This document shows positions 14,535 to 22,500 of a stretch of 24,124 nucleotides of DNA, piece by piece. The notes under the pieces are model-generated. The model worked only from the letters and a program-made list of their open reading frames with translations, was not told the DNA's origin and searched no databases. Source of the stretch: DATEDA01 sp963789885 (GTDB lineage Bacteria > Pseudomonadota > Gammaproteobacteria > Burkholderiales > SG8-39); NCBI GenBank assembly GCA_963789885.1, contig CAWBNB010000053.1, positions 1-24,124 of the forward strand, given 5' to 3'. Both the position numbers and the translations under genes were made by a program. Positions within the stretch are counted from its first letter, which is position 1. The number at the start of each line of letters is the position of its first letter.

Positions 14535-14837
14535 ATGCGTCCGCACATCGCAAACGTCTTCCGCCGCGTCAGCGGCATGCCGTCGAGCATAATCGCGTGG
14601 CTCTATGGAGCCTCGGTCCCGTGCTCCGGCGACTTGCTCGTCGCCTTGGAGGCGCTTTGGGAGCGTGACCCGTCGGCACAGAACAACGTCATCGCCGAGG
14701 GCCGCAGGCTCCTGCTGTCAGCCTTCAAGCGCGTCGAACAGCGCGAACGGTGGATCGCCGAGCGAGAATGCGCGGCGTTTCTGGGGCGGCTGCAGCGGGC
14801 TGGGTGCGAACGATCCAGGTCTCAACGCCGGGTGTGA
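14535..14837 (+). CDS. Hypothetical protein, likely truncated at its 3' end
   Basis: A 100-codon ORF starts at ATG 14535, 35 nt after the GG-leader peptide gene. Codons have strong G/C third positions until about codon 90, supporting real coding. The chain is soluble-looking and helical (SGDLLVALEALWERDPSAQN; LLLSAFKRVEQRERWIAERE). I recognise no family. The last codons (after about 14800) are antisense to an SRAP fragment, so the gene appears cut by a DNA junction and the true C-terminus is lost. No strong ribosome-binding site precedes 14535; ATG 14577 is an alternative. It may be co-transcribed with the peptide gene. Confidence 0.5.
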   Translation: MRPHIANVFRRVSGMPSSIIAWLYGASVPCSGDLLVALEALWERDPSAQNNVIAEGRRLLLSAFKRVEQRERWIAERECAAFLGRLQRAGCERSRSQRRV

Positions 14838-14937
14838 TGTTGTAGAGATCCGGGAAGTCATCGAGACCCGACGGGTCAATCCCGAGCAACTCCTCGATCC
14901 GTTGTTGTCTACTCCACCGTCCGTATCGACCGCACAT
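14805..14937 (-). pseudogene. SRAP (YedK/HMCES-like) N-terminal fragment
   Basis: From ATG 14937 the minus strand reads MCGRYGRWSRQQRIEELLGI then DPSGLDDFPDLYNITPGVETWIVRT. This is the N-terminus of an SRAP protein, including the catalytic Cys2 that forms a thiazolidine with abasic DNA and the YNITPG motif. After about 45 residues the similarity stops abruptly near 14800 (continuing QPAAAAPE...), where a plus-strand gene's 3' end begins. A full SRAP protein has about 200-230 residues, so about 80 % is missing and it cannot work. Confidence 0.75.
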
Positions 14938-15118
14938 CTATTTGCTGGCGTGCCTTCGACCTGAGCGGCGAGCTCGCGGAGCCTCTTTGCGACTTCAGCC
15001 GCGTCCCCCGCACCTCCGCCACGCCGTGATTTAGGGGCTGCGTCGCCTACGCCCTCCAGTTGCATCGTCGCTTCCCCCATGCCGAGGACCAGCCCGTCAG
15101 TCGCTCCTCACGCCGCTG

Positions 15119-15307
15119 TCAGACGGGGGCCGTCGTGCCAGCGCGATGGTCGCGCTCGATGACGATCTGGCGGGCGACAGGCTCGCAGCGCCCGCAGGAG
15201 TTCGACACGCCCAGGCACTCGCGTACCTGCGCGAAGGTCTGCGCCCCCAGGGCCACGCATTGACGGATCTCGCGGTCGGTCACGGCGTTGCAGACACACA
15301 CGTACAT
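15119..15307 (-). CDS. bfd: Bacterioferritin-associated ferredoxin (Bfd)
   Basis: This 62-residue [2Fe-2S] protein has the four cluster cysteines in the Bfd arrangement: Cys4 and Cys6 (MYVCVCNAVTD) and Cys38 and Cys41 (SNSCGRCEPVARQIV). Bfd docks on bacterioferritin and passes electrons to release stored iron. The start at 15307 gives the canonical MYVCVC opening; the frame is open further upstream but without a better start or ribosome-binding site. No bfr gene is adjacent. A single-TM microprotein ORF ends 23 nt upstream and could be co-transcribed. Confidence 0.88.
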   Translation of the reverse strand: MYVCVCNAVTDREIRQCVALGAQTFAQVRECLGVSNSCGRCEPVARQIVIERDHRAGTTAPV

Positions 15308-15330
15308 CGGTGCTCGGCGAAGTGGAGGGT

Positions 15331-15438
15331 TTACGCGGCCTGATCGCGCCCCCGCGCGATCACCAAGATTGAGGAGGCGTACCCAAGCGCCCACAGTGCA
15401 AGTACGAGCATCGTTCCAGTATCCATCTTCAACGCCAT
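15331..15438 (-). CDS. Candidate 35-residue single-TM microprotein
   Basis: A short minus-strand ORF from ATG 15438 (or the in-frame ATG 15426) to TAA 15331-15333 encodes 35 residues. It has one clear membrane segment, MLVLALWALGYASSILVIA, and a charged tail ARGRDQAA. The composition fits a real one-pass membrane peptide. No Shine-Dalgarno sequence is visible. It sits just upstream of bfd on the same strand. I do not recognise a family. Confidence 0.38.
   Translation of the reverse strand: MALKMDTGTMLVLALWALGYASSILVIARGRDQAA
15342..15361. repeat. Perfect 8-bp stem hairpin upstream of bfd
   Basis: GATCGCGC (15342-15349), loop CCCC, GCGCGATC (15354-15361). It lies 35 nt upstream of the bfd start and inside the 3' end of the microprotein ORF. 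No T-tract follows on either strand, so it is not a standard terminator. Confidence 0.5.
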
Positions 15439-15732
15439 GTGTGATGTGTGTTCGGTTGCGATGCAGGCAGTATCGGCGAAGCCCTGATCCGACCCCCCTC
15501 TCGTTTGGGGGACCCCCCGTTTGCCTCTAAATTGGGCAGAGTTGCCTATGGATTAAGCAGATCCTTTCTTTGCGCGCCATTTTCTTGGCCTGACGCGCCA
15601 ATCCGCGCGCGAATGTCGACCTGTAGCGCCCGTTCCGTACTCGCTCGAGCGGCGGGAAGTAGATCTGCAAGCCCGCAACCACGGTCAGACCCTCGGTGCT
15701 GTCACGAGTCCCCGTACCGGGGTGACGCAGAC
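15439..15732. other. Intergenic stretch with hairpins, no gene recognised
   Basis: This holds C/G runs able to pair (CCCCCC 15493-15498, GGGGG 15507-15511, CCCCCC 15514-15519). A hairpin before the nuclease gene pairs CCCCG 15710-15714 with CGGGG 15718-15722, flanked by GTCA 15701-15704 and TGAC 15723-15726. The second hairpin includes the only purine-rich site (GGGG) before ATG 15733, so it could reduce ribosome access. Confidence 0.4.
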
Positions 15733-16249
15733 ATGACCCGCCGCCGCTTCGGTCACTGGCTCACGACGCTCGCCGCGGGTGCGGTGATCTCCGTCGCCGC
15801 GTTTGGCGCACCGTGGGCGATTGAGGGACGCGTTGTCGGCGTCTCGGACGGAGACACCATCACGCTTCTGGACGACGCCAAGACCCAGCACAAGATCCGC
15901 CCCGCCGGGATTGATGCCTGGAGAAAGGTCAGGCGCTCAGCGAACGCTCGAAGCAGAACCTATCGGCGCTCGTATTCCAGAAGCGAATCGAAGCCTACTG
16001 CCACAAGAAGGACCGGTACGCCGCGAGGTCTGCGCGGTGCTCGTCAACCTGCGCGACGTTGGTCTGGACCAGATCCGCGCAGGAATGGCGTGGCACTATA
16101 AGGAATATCAGCACGAGCAGACGACGCAGGATCGGCTCGTTTATCGAGACGAAGAAGAAGCCGCGAAGGCTGGTCAGGTCGGGCTGTGGAAGGATGCGAA
16201 GCCGGTGCCGCCTTGGGAGTGGCGAAAGGCCGATAGGGCGAAATCCTAA
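15733..16249 (+). pseudogene. Exported thermonuclease (SNase-like), two frameshifts
   Basis: This is an SNase-like OB-fold nuclease that starts at ATG 15733 with a signal peptide (LTTLAAGAVISVAAFGAPWA). The first frame gives IEGRVVGVSDGDTITLLDDA ending GIDA. A missing base near 15918-15920 shifts to a frame reading EKGQALSERSKQNLSALVFQ then KRIEAYCHKKDRY. A second missing base near 16019-16021 shifts again to REVCAVLVNLRDVGLDQIRA, GMAWHYKEY and AKAGQVGLWKDAKPVPPWEW. With both bases restored the protein is about 172 residues and looks complete. Indel sequencing error is as likely as true inactivation. Confidence 0.8.
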
Positions 16250-16502
16250 TCGCGCGCCGCGAAGTGGCCAACAGCGGCCCGACCACGGCGTTGCCAGAGC
16301 GGTCGTTGAACGGCGCTATCGACCCCCTTGCAGCCGGTCGCACTTCAAGCAAGCGGACGTTCGCGGATTTCGTCTCGCGGCCACGTTGCGACATTCAATA
16401 GCTGGAACTTAAGGCCCAAAAGCTGCCGTTTGGAGCCCCGAGTTCCCCCCGTCGAGTTTCCCGCGTCGAGTTTCCGTGTGAGAAGGCTGAGCTCGCCCCG
16501 TC
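16250..16502. other. Intergenic region with a short tandem repeat
   Basis: CGTCGAGTTTCC occurs twice with a 14-bp period (16450-16461 and 16464-16475), just downstream of the PEP-CTERM gene. Nothing else was recognised. Confidence 0.45.
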
Positions 16503-17345
16503 TCATCCCGCACGTATTCGGAGGAGACCTAGGGCGAACATGCCCACGATCAATAGGACGAGAGAGCCTGGCTCCGGAACAGGGACAGGGGCGGAATTCC
16601 CAATCCCGTCGCTCAGGAGTAACGAATATTCCGGACCAACGCCAGGTCCAAACGAGAATATCGGGTCAATGAATGCCGTGGCGAACGCCAAGGTTCCAGA
16701 CGAACCCGCGGCAGCGAAAGCATCGGCGACCATCGTCACCTTGTAGACGTGATTCGCGCTCAGCGTGAGGTTGACCGTGTGGCCGAAGTTCTGGTTGAAG
16801 ATCCCGCTTAACTGCCCTGTATCGATACCCTCGCTGAATATCCCTTGAGGACCAAGGTTGGGACCCTCGAGACTCCACAGGGATTTCATCGCGAACGCTG
16901 CAAACGGGTCGTTCGCCACCGAGGAGCCGGACGCCCCGCCGGACACGTCGACCAAGACCGGAACGTTGCCGGCGGGTCCGAGGATCTCGATTCCATAGAC
17001 GAGGATTCCGGTGGCGCGTCCCGTGAAGTTTTCCGATATCGTCGCCTCACCCGATAGAAACGGACCGGGGGTGCCTGACGCTGTAAACTGCAGAAAGCCA
17101 CCGGGGCCCGTTTGCGGGAACGTTCCGAAGGTGTTGAAATCGAGGCGCGCGGGCGGCGGGATGTTGAAGAGGATGGTGCCGGAAATATTTGCGGGATCCA
17201 GGGGGGTCGCCGTCGCCTGGCCAAGACCCAAGAGCAAGAGCGCGCAAAAGCCGGTTAGCGTTGGACGCGGCCGCCGGCGATTCCTTCCAGCGTGAACTTG
17301 GTCGGTTGAAAGAGATCTTTCCGTTTTCCCTTCGGTGCTGGCCAT
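16503..17345 (-). CDS. PEP-CTERM sorting domain protein
   Basis: This 280-residue exported protein has a hydrophobic signal region (TLTGFCALLLLGLGQATA, about residues 29-46) and a Gly/Ser/Asn-rich beta-type body. It ends in a textbook PEP-CTERM signal: VPEPGS with Pro257-Glu258-Pro259, a hydrophobic helix LVLLIVGMFALGLL and the basic tail RIRAG. Such proteins are processed by an exosortase (EpsH/XrtA) and are linked to exopolysaccharide and floc formation, so the host should encode an exosortase elsewhere. ATG 17345 has GGAGG about 8 nt upstream. The specific function is unknown. Confidence 0.88.
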   Translation of the reverse strand: MASTEGKTERSLSTDQVHAGRNRRRPRPTLTGFCALLLLGLGQATATPLDPANISGTILFNIPPPARLDFNTFGTFPQTGPGGFLQFTASGTPGPFLSGEATISENFTGRATGILVYGIEILGPAGNVPVLVDVSGGASGSSVANDPFAAFAMKSLWSLEGPNLGPQGIFSEGIDTGQLSGIFNQNFGHTVNLTLSANHVYKVTMVADAFAAAGSSGTLAFATAFIDPIFSFGPGVGPEYSLLLSDGIGNSAPVPVPEPGSLVLLIVGMFALGLLRIRAG

Positions 17346-17403
17346 TTTCGCCTCCGTGAATGCGAGCTGCTTGCGCGCCGTGCCCCAAGCGACAAACCGC
17401 TGC

Positions 17404-18447
17404 TCAGTCGGGCTTCATGCCCGATTTCCTTATGACCTCAGCCATTCGTGCAACGTCGGCCTTGACGATCTGCGTGAACTGCTCCGTCGGAATCCCATAG
17501 ATCTCAAACCCAAGCGCCGCGAGCTTGTCGGTTACGTCCGGATCCCGAAGCGCCTTGACCACCTCTTCACTTAGTCGTGCAACGATCTCACGCGGTGTAC
17601 CGGATGGAGCGAACAACCCAGCCCATGTCGCAAAGTGCAGGGGAATGCCTTGTTCTTTGAGCGTCGGGACATGCGGCAGCGAAGCCAAGCGTTGGTCGCT
17701 TGCGATTCCCAATCCCCGCAGCCGACCGTCCTTGATGTATTCCGCGACGATCGGAACGCCTGCGAACGCGACCGGAATCTGTCCGGAAACGACGTCCATC
17801 GCGGCCTGCGGGGCGCCCTTGTATGGGACATGGGTGAGCTTGGTCGCGGTGAGAGTCATGAACATTTCCATCACCAGGTGCTGCGCACTGCCGTTCCCGC
17901 CGGTGGAGTAATTGATCTTTCCGGGTTCGGTCTTCGCCATGTCGATCAGCTGATTGACGGAGCTGGCCCGAACGGAGGGGTGCGCGATTAACGCGAACGG
18001 GATTCCAGCCATCTCGGCGATCGGTACGAAGTCCCGGATGGGATCGAAGGGCACTTTCGCTTGAAAGCTCGGCAAAACGGCCATGACCCCATCGTTTGCC
18101 GCAAGGAGCGTGTAGCCGTCCGCCGGAGCGCGCGCGACGCGTTCGGTTCCTATCGCTCCCGCTGCTCCGGGCTGGGCTTCGATGACAAAGGGGTGCCCCA
18201 TTGCCACAGACAGCTTTTCCGCCACAAGCCGCGTGACGACCTCGACGGCGTTTCCTGGACCGAGTGGAATGACGATGCGTACCGGTTTGGTCGGGTAGGC
18301 ATTCGCGAGAGTTGGCGACGGCGTTTGCGCTGGCGCCTGAGGCGAAGCTAAGCACCCAAGCAAGACGCACGCAGCGAGTAGCGTGCGCCGGCTCCGTCGC
18401 AGGACGAATTTGTTGGTGAGCGTACCGAAACGATTAAGCGAGCCCAT
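17404..18447 (-). CDS. Bug-family tripartite tricarboxylate transporter binding protein
   Basis: This 347-residue periplasmic binding protein is of the Bug/TctC type. The N-terminus is basic then hydrophobic (RRTLLAACVLLGCLASPQAP), either a Sec signal cleaved after APA or a lipobox at LLGC. Family motifs include YPTKPVRIVIPLGPGNAVEVVTR, GAAGAIGTERVARAPADGYTLL, KINYSTGGNGSAQHLVMEMF and THVPYKGAPQAAMDVVSGQI. ATG 18447 has a very good GGAGGT site. No tctA/tctB genes are nearby, as is usual for the many orphan Bug genes of Betaproteobacteria. It follows an IclR-methyltransferase pair on the same strand; the ligand is probably a carboxylate. Confidence 0.93.
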   Translation of the reverse strand: MGSLNRFGTLTNKFVLRRSRRTLLAACVLLGCLASPQAPAQTPSPTLANAYPTKPVRIVIPLGPGNAVEVVTRLVAEKLSVAMGHPFVIEAQPGAAGAIGTERVARAPADGYTLLAANDGVMAVLPSFQAKVPFDPIRDFVPIAEMAGIPFALIAHPSVRASSVNQLIDMAKTEPGKINYSTGGNGSAQHLVMEMFMTLTATKLTHVPYKGAPQAAMDVVSGQIPVAFAGVPIVAEYIKDGRLRGLGIASDQRLASLPHVPTLKEQGIPLHFATWAGLFAPSGTPREIVARLSEEVVKALRDPDVTDKLAALGFEIYGIPTEQFTQIVKADVARMAEVIRKSGMKPD

Positions 18448-18504
18448 ATGTACCTCCTGGGTTGAGGTGGTCGATTCGAGGGGGCGTGGCCGGTCGATCG
18501 CTTG

Positions 18505-19314
18505 TTAGGCGTTAACGGTCACGACATTCACCTCTTCGGGGAATGCGACACCAGCGGCTTCGCCGTAGGCGGAAAGCTGCCGAGCGACGTCGTGGCCCAG
18601 CGCTACACGCGCCGCATTACTCATGGCCTTTACTTCGGACGCGATCGGCGTTGCAGCGAGATGGCCGAGCACGAACTGCTCTAGCGACGGCAAGCGCACG
18701 ATCATTCTCTGCACATCCAGCATCACGTGTTGGAAGCCGGCGGCGACGGCCAGGCGGAGGAGCTCTTCATCAGCCGGCACATCACGCGATGCGCAAAAGC
18801 GCGAGGCCGCATCCATACCGATGTGCTGCCTCAGCGCCTTCCCGACAGCGGAGTTGTACACACCGGTCGTTCGCCAAACGCTTATCGCTAGCCGTCCGCC
18901 TGGCGCGAGCAGGCGATGCATTTCGCTCAGCGCAGCTATCTTGTCGGGGAAGAACTGCAGTCCCTGCTGACAGACCACGACATCGAAGCTTCCGGCCGGA
19001 AGCCTGGTGTCGAGCGCGCTCCGTTCGATCCACGTGATTGCCGCCCCCGGCGGCGCCGGCAGAGATCGCGCTACTGCGAGCATGCCCGCGTTCAGATCGA
19101 GACCGGTCACACGGCCCGATGCGCCGACCCGTTCTGCAGCGACCCTGGCAACGGCCCCCGTGCCGCACGCCACGTCGAGCACCCGCTCGCCTGACCGTAC
19201 GCCCGCGCGGTCGAGCAGACCGGGTACCCACGGTCCCAGAATGTGCCGGGCGACGTAACGCTCGTAGAGCTCGGCGGCGCTGCCGTCGAGTTGCCATTGC
19301 CCGTTCTTACTCAT
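18505..19314 (-). CDS. Class I SAM-dependent methyltransferase (UbiE/COQ5-like)
   Basis: The 269-residue Rossmann methyltransferase has motif I VLDVACGTG (45-53), the acidic ribose-binding Asp73 in GLDLNAGML, motif II/III SFDVVVCQQGLQFFPDK, and LAPGGRLAISVW. The frame is open far upstream, but ATG 19314 overlaps the regulator's stop as ATGA and starts the family-like sequence MSKNGQWQLDGSAAELYERY. Translation is probably coupled to the IclR gene. The substrate is unknown; UbiE-like enzymes act on quinones or other small molecules. Confidence 0.88.
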   Translation of the reverse strand: MSKNGQWQLDGSAAELYERYVARHILGPWVPGLLDRAGVRSGERVLDVACGTGAVARVAAERVGASGRVTGLDLNAGMLAVARSLPAPPGAAITWIERSALDTRLPAGSFDVVVCQQGLQFFPDKIAALSEMHRLLAPGGRLAISVWRTTGVYNSAVGKALRQHIGMDAASRFCASRDVPADEELLRLAVAAGFQHVMLDVQRMIVRLPSLEQFVLGHLAATPIASEVKAMSNAARVALGHDVARQLSAYGEAAGVAFPEEVNVVTVNA

Positions 19315-20147
19315 CGCCCAGCCCAACCCATCTTCTTCGAGATGTTGCGCGCAGCAGCCGTTACGGCGCGAATTTGCTCTGGCGACGGCGTCGCGGTGAT
19401 GTACTGGACTGAACCGGCGATCGCGATCGCCCCGGCGTAACAGCCCTGGTGATTGAAAATGGGCGCGGCCAACCCGTTGACTCCGATCAGCACCTGGTTC
19501 GGAGCCATCGCCCAACCGCGCTTTCGAACCTCCGCCAGAGCACGCTCAAGCGCCGGCCGGGAGCAGATGGTGTGCGGCGTCCACGCCTTCAGCGGTTTTG
19601 CGACACAGCGCTCAAAGAGCCCCGGAGGACCGAACGCTAGTGCCACCTTGCCGTGCGCGCTCGCGTGCAAGTCAAGCACCGTCCCAGGCCGCGTGCCGAA
19701 CTCAACGATCGTGTGGCCATACGAGAGCTCCAGCACGACGACTTCGTCCTCGACGAGGGTGGATAGCGTGACTGCCTGTCCCGTCTCATCTCGTAGCTGT
19801 GCCATGTCGTCGCGCGCCGCAGTAAGGACGTCGAATCGCTCCCGCAAGCGCTCGCCCAGCATGAACAGCTTGATCCCCGCCTCGTAGCGTCGGGTCGCGC
19901 GGTCCTGCCGCACGAACGCGTGGCGAGCGAGCGTCTGGAGGTGCCGATACACCTTCGTTTTCGAGGTCCCAAACTCGCGCGCAAGGTCAGAAACACCGAG
20001 CGCCTCTCGCGACGCGGTGAGGCGCTCGAGCAGACGGAGCGACAAGTCGACTGTCTCGGTGGCGCCCGGCAATGCGGCGTCACCCGGAGCAGAAAGCCTG
20101 GCGCGTCGAGCATGCGGACCACGATGCATGATTCGAGCAACTGGCAT
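19311..20147 (-). CDS. IclR-family transcriptional regulator
   Basis: The 278-residue protein has an N-terminal winged HTH (about residues 33-80: SLRLLERLTASREALGVSDL, then REFGTSKTKVYRHLQTLARH). It also has a C-terminal IclR effector domain (LHASAHGKVALAFGPP; NQVLIGVNGLAAPIFNHQGC). It heads a minus-strand group with a methyltransferase (4-bp overlap) and a Bug binding protein, typical of aromatic or carboxylate catabolism control. ATG 20147 lacks a ribosome-binding site; ATG 20129 is an alternative. An ACCGTT-N6-AACGGT inverted repeat just upstream is its likely autoregulatory operator. Confidence 0.9.
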   Translation of the reverse strand: MPVARIMHRGPHARRARLSAPGDAALPGATETVDLSLRLLERLTASREALGVSDLAREFGTSKTKVYRHLQTLARHAFVRQDRATRRYEAGIKLFMLGERLRERFDVLTAARDDMAQLRDETGQAVTLSTLVEDEVVVLELSYGHTIVEFGTRPGTVLDLHASAHGKVALAFGPPGLFERCVAKPLKAWTPHTICSRPALERALAEVRKRGWAMAPNQVLIGVNGLAAPIFNHQGCYAGAIAIAGSVQYITATPSPEQIRAVTAAARNISKKMGWAGR

Positions 20148-20167
20148 GCTGTTTCATTATTTAAAAC

Positions 20168-20185
20168 ACCGTTGCGAATAACGGT
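20168..20185. promoter_or_regulatory. Candidate IclR-type operator
   Basis: ACCGTT (20168-20173) and AACGGT (20180-20185) form an inverted repeat with a 6-bp spacer, 21 bp before the IclR start. On the minus strand a -10-like AATAAT (or TAAATA) lies between it and the ATG. Position and symmetry fit IclR-family autoregulation. Confidence 0.5.
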
Positions 20186-20596
20186 ACGCCGCGGTTAATG
20201 CCGTGTCAATAGCCTTTGGGACGTAGCAGGAAATTGCGCGGTTCTCGCAAGGTGACGCGATGTGCCCGACGCGCACGCACGATTTGCACCGATGAAGTCC
20301 CGCGGCTCGGGCAGTTAGCCGTCGGTTCGCGCGGCCGAAACGAAGGTCGGCTATTCGGGAGATCGCCGAACAGACGGAGGTACAGGTTCACCGGCTTGGT
20401 CGCGACCGCCGAGCTCGACGGTCGCTGACCGGCCAAACGCTGCCGTTCGGCCGTAGTACAGCAATCTCATCATCCGTCAGTCATCCGCAAGTCCTCTGCA
20501 CGTAGATTCGCGGCGCTTCGATACCGAGGCGCGCACGCGACAGAACAGTGATTCGACCGGCCCGCCTTCCATCCTCAACGACACAAGGAGAAGACC
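20186..20596. other. Intergenic stretch, no gene recognised
   Basis: About 410 bases separate the divergent IclR and OsmC genes. A minus-strand frame at 20206-20436 exists but its composition is not protein-like and it has no ribosome-binding site. The osmC promoter must be here; no strong hexamer pair was seen. An AAGGAG site lies at 20586-20591. Confidence 0.4.
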
Positions 20597-21156
20597 ATGG
20601 CGACGACCAGCAAACCAATCAACAACGGGGTCAATGTAGATGCGCTGCTCGGCGCACGCGAGGCGCTGACCAAGGCGCCGGAGGCCGCGAAGTTCACGTG
20701 GCGAGCGACGTGCAACTGGGTGAACGGCACCCACAGTCGTTCCACCGTGCAAGGCTTCTACGGGCTTGGCGGGGAGCAGAAACACAAGACTGAGTTCACC
20801 TTCGACGCCGACCACCCGGAGGTTTTCGCGTCCGAGGACAAGGGCGCCACGCCGGTCGAGCTGGTGCTGGCCGGCCTGGCCAGTTGCCTGACCGCCGGCA
20901 TCGCGTCCGTCGCCCAGCTGCGCAAGATCCAGTTGCGCTCCGTATCGGCGACGCTCGAGGGGGAATGGACATCCAGGGCATCCTCGGCATCGACAGCGAC
21001 GTGCGCAACGGCTTCGACGGTATCAAGGTGACGTACAACATCGACGCCGATGCAAGCCCCAACGACATCAAGGCGCTCGTCGCCCAGTCGCAAAAGCGCT
21101 CGGCCGTCTACGACATCATCACGAACCCGACGAACGTCACGGTAGAGGTCAAGTGA
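20597..21156 (+). pseudogene. OsmC-family peroxiredoxin-like protein, one frameshift
   Basis: ATG 20597 follows an AAGGAG site. The first frame runs MATTSKPINNGVNVDALLGA to GLASCLTAGIASVAQLRKIQ (with the expected reactive Cys) and on to VSATLEGE. A missing base near 20964-20966 shifts to a frame reading MDIQGILGIDSDVRNGFDGI, KVTYNIDADAS and SQKRSAVYDIITNP. Repaired, it is about 186 residues. The second OsmC cysteine position appears as Ser (KRSAVYD), so it may act as a one-Cys or non-peroxidase member. Its stop overlaps the next gene as GTGA. One indel in an otherwise clean sequence suggests a sequence error. Confidence 0.82.
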
Positions 21157-22458
21157 CCCCGGGCATCGGGACGGGAGGTACGCGTCGGACCACGACCGTC
21201 GTCATTGGAGCTGGCCACGCCGGGTTGGCCATGAGCTGGTGTCTCGCGCAGCGCTCGATCGACCATGTCGTGCTCGAGCGCGGTGAGGTGGCCAACTCGT
21301 GGCGGACCGAGCGGTGGGACTCGCTGCGGCTCCTCACGCCGAACTGGCAGAGCCGGCTGCCCGGTTACGGTTACAAGGGCGACGATCCCGACGGCTTCCG
21401 CACGATGCCAGAAACCATCGCCTTCATCGAGCGCTACGCCGATGTCATTGCGGCCCCCGTACGGAGCAACACCAGCGTAACTTCGGTGCGCTGGTGCGGC
21501 GACGAGCTACAAGGTCGACCACCAGCCAGGGCGAATGGCAATGCCAGACGGTCGTGCTCGCAACCGGAGCGTGCAACACCCCACAGATCCCAGCGGTCGC
21601 TGAGGCGCTACCGCCGGCGATGGCCACGCTAACGCCGATGCAGTACCGCAACCCCCGTCAGCTCGGGGACGGTGGGGTGCTCGTCGTCGGCGCCTCGGCC
21701 ACCGGCACGCAGATCGCCGACGAGATTCACCGCTCGGGCCGACCCGTGACCCTCGCGGTCGGCGAGCACGTCCGCGTGCCCGCGCGTCTATCGGGACAGG
21801 GACATCCAGTGGTGGATGGACGCCGCCGGGGTGCTCGACGAACGCTACGACGAGGTCGACGATGTCGATCCGAGCTCGAAGCGTGCCGTCGTTGCAGCTT
21901 GCAGGCTCCGCCGAGCGCCGGACCGTCGATCTGAACGCGCTGACCGGCATCGGCGTGCAGCTCGTTGGTCGTCTTGTCGGTATCCGCGACGGCAAGGCCC
22001 AGTTCTCGGGATCGCTGCGAAACCAGTGCGCGCTCGCCGACCTCAAGATGAACAGGCTGCTCGACACGATCGACCAGTGGGCGAGCGAGAACGGACTCGA
22101 CGACAAGGTCGGTCCCGCCGCACCGCTTCGAACCCACCGCGTCGACGCATCACCACCGCTCGGCATCGATCTCACGAGCGGTGAGATCCGGACCATCATC
22201 TGGGCGACCGGCTACCGCCCGACTACTCGTGGCTCGACGTGCCGGTCTCGACCCGCAAGGGCCGCATCCGCCACGACGGCGGGGGTGGTCGAGGCCCCGG
22301 GGATGTACTTGCTGGCATGCCGTTCCTCCGGCGGCGCAAAGTCGAGCCTCATCGACGGCGCCGGTGACGACGCACGCGACTTGAGCGCCCATCTGGCGTC
22401 GTACCTCAGGAACCGAACCTCCGTGACTCGCCTCAAACGACAGGTGCTCAGCCGGTGA
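21153..22458 (+). pseudogene. FAD/NAD(P)-dependent monooxygenase (CzcO/FMO-like), multiple frameshifts
   Basis: GTG 21153 overlaps the OsmC stop (GTGA). The N-terminus has the FAD Rossmann motif VVIGAGHAGLAMSWCL and WDSLRLLTPNWQSRLPGYGY. Further on, in other frames, come QTVVLATGACNTPQIPAVAE, the second nucleotide site VLVVGASATGTQIADEI, IQWWMDAAGVLDERYDEVDD, LDTIDQWASENGLDD, IIWATGYRP and SSLIDGAGDDARDL. I place frame changes near 21510-21530, 21780, 21865-21885, 22218, 22278, 22315 and 22345. The last four alternate in sign. Family-like sequence between shifts is well kept, so indel errors are likely. Repaired, it is about 430 residues, a normal length. It is probably co-expressed with the OsmC protein. 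Confidence 0.8.
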
Positions 22459-22500
22459 AGCCTTGAATCGCTCGCCTGTACTCGCCGACACCGCACAGAT

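Noticed and set aside
14718..15080. A 120-codon minus-strand frame between bfd and the SRAP fragment
   Set aside because: Its second half overlaps the SRAP fragment and the plus-strand ORF in other frames, and the product is low-complexity with no recognisable family or ribosome-binding site.
18504..18510. GTTAGGC at the methyltransferase stop, as a possible second attC end
   Set aside because: No RYYYAAC partner and no pairing arm was found within about 150 bp; the motif overlaps a stop codon by chance.
20206..20436. A 76-codon minus-strand frame between the IclR and OsmC genes
   Set aside because: Composition is Arg/Pro/Ser-rich, no ribosome-binding site and no known motif.
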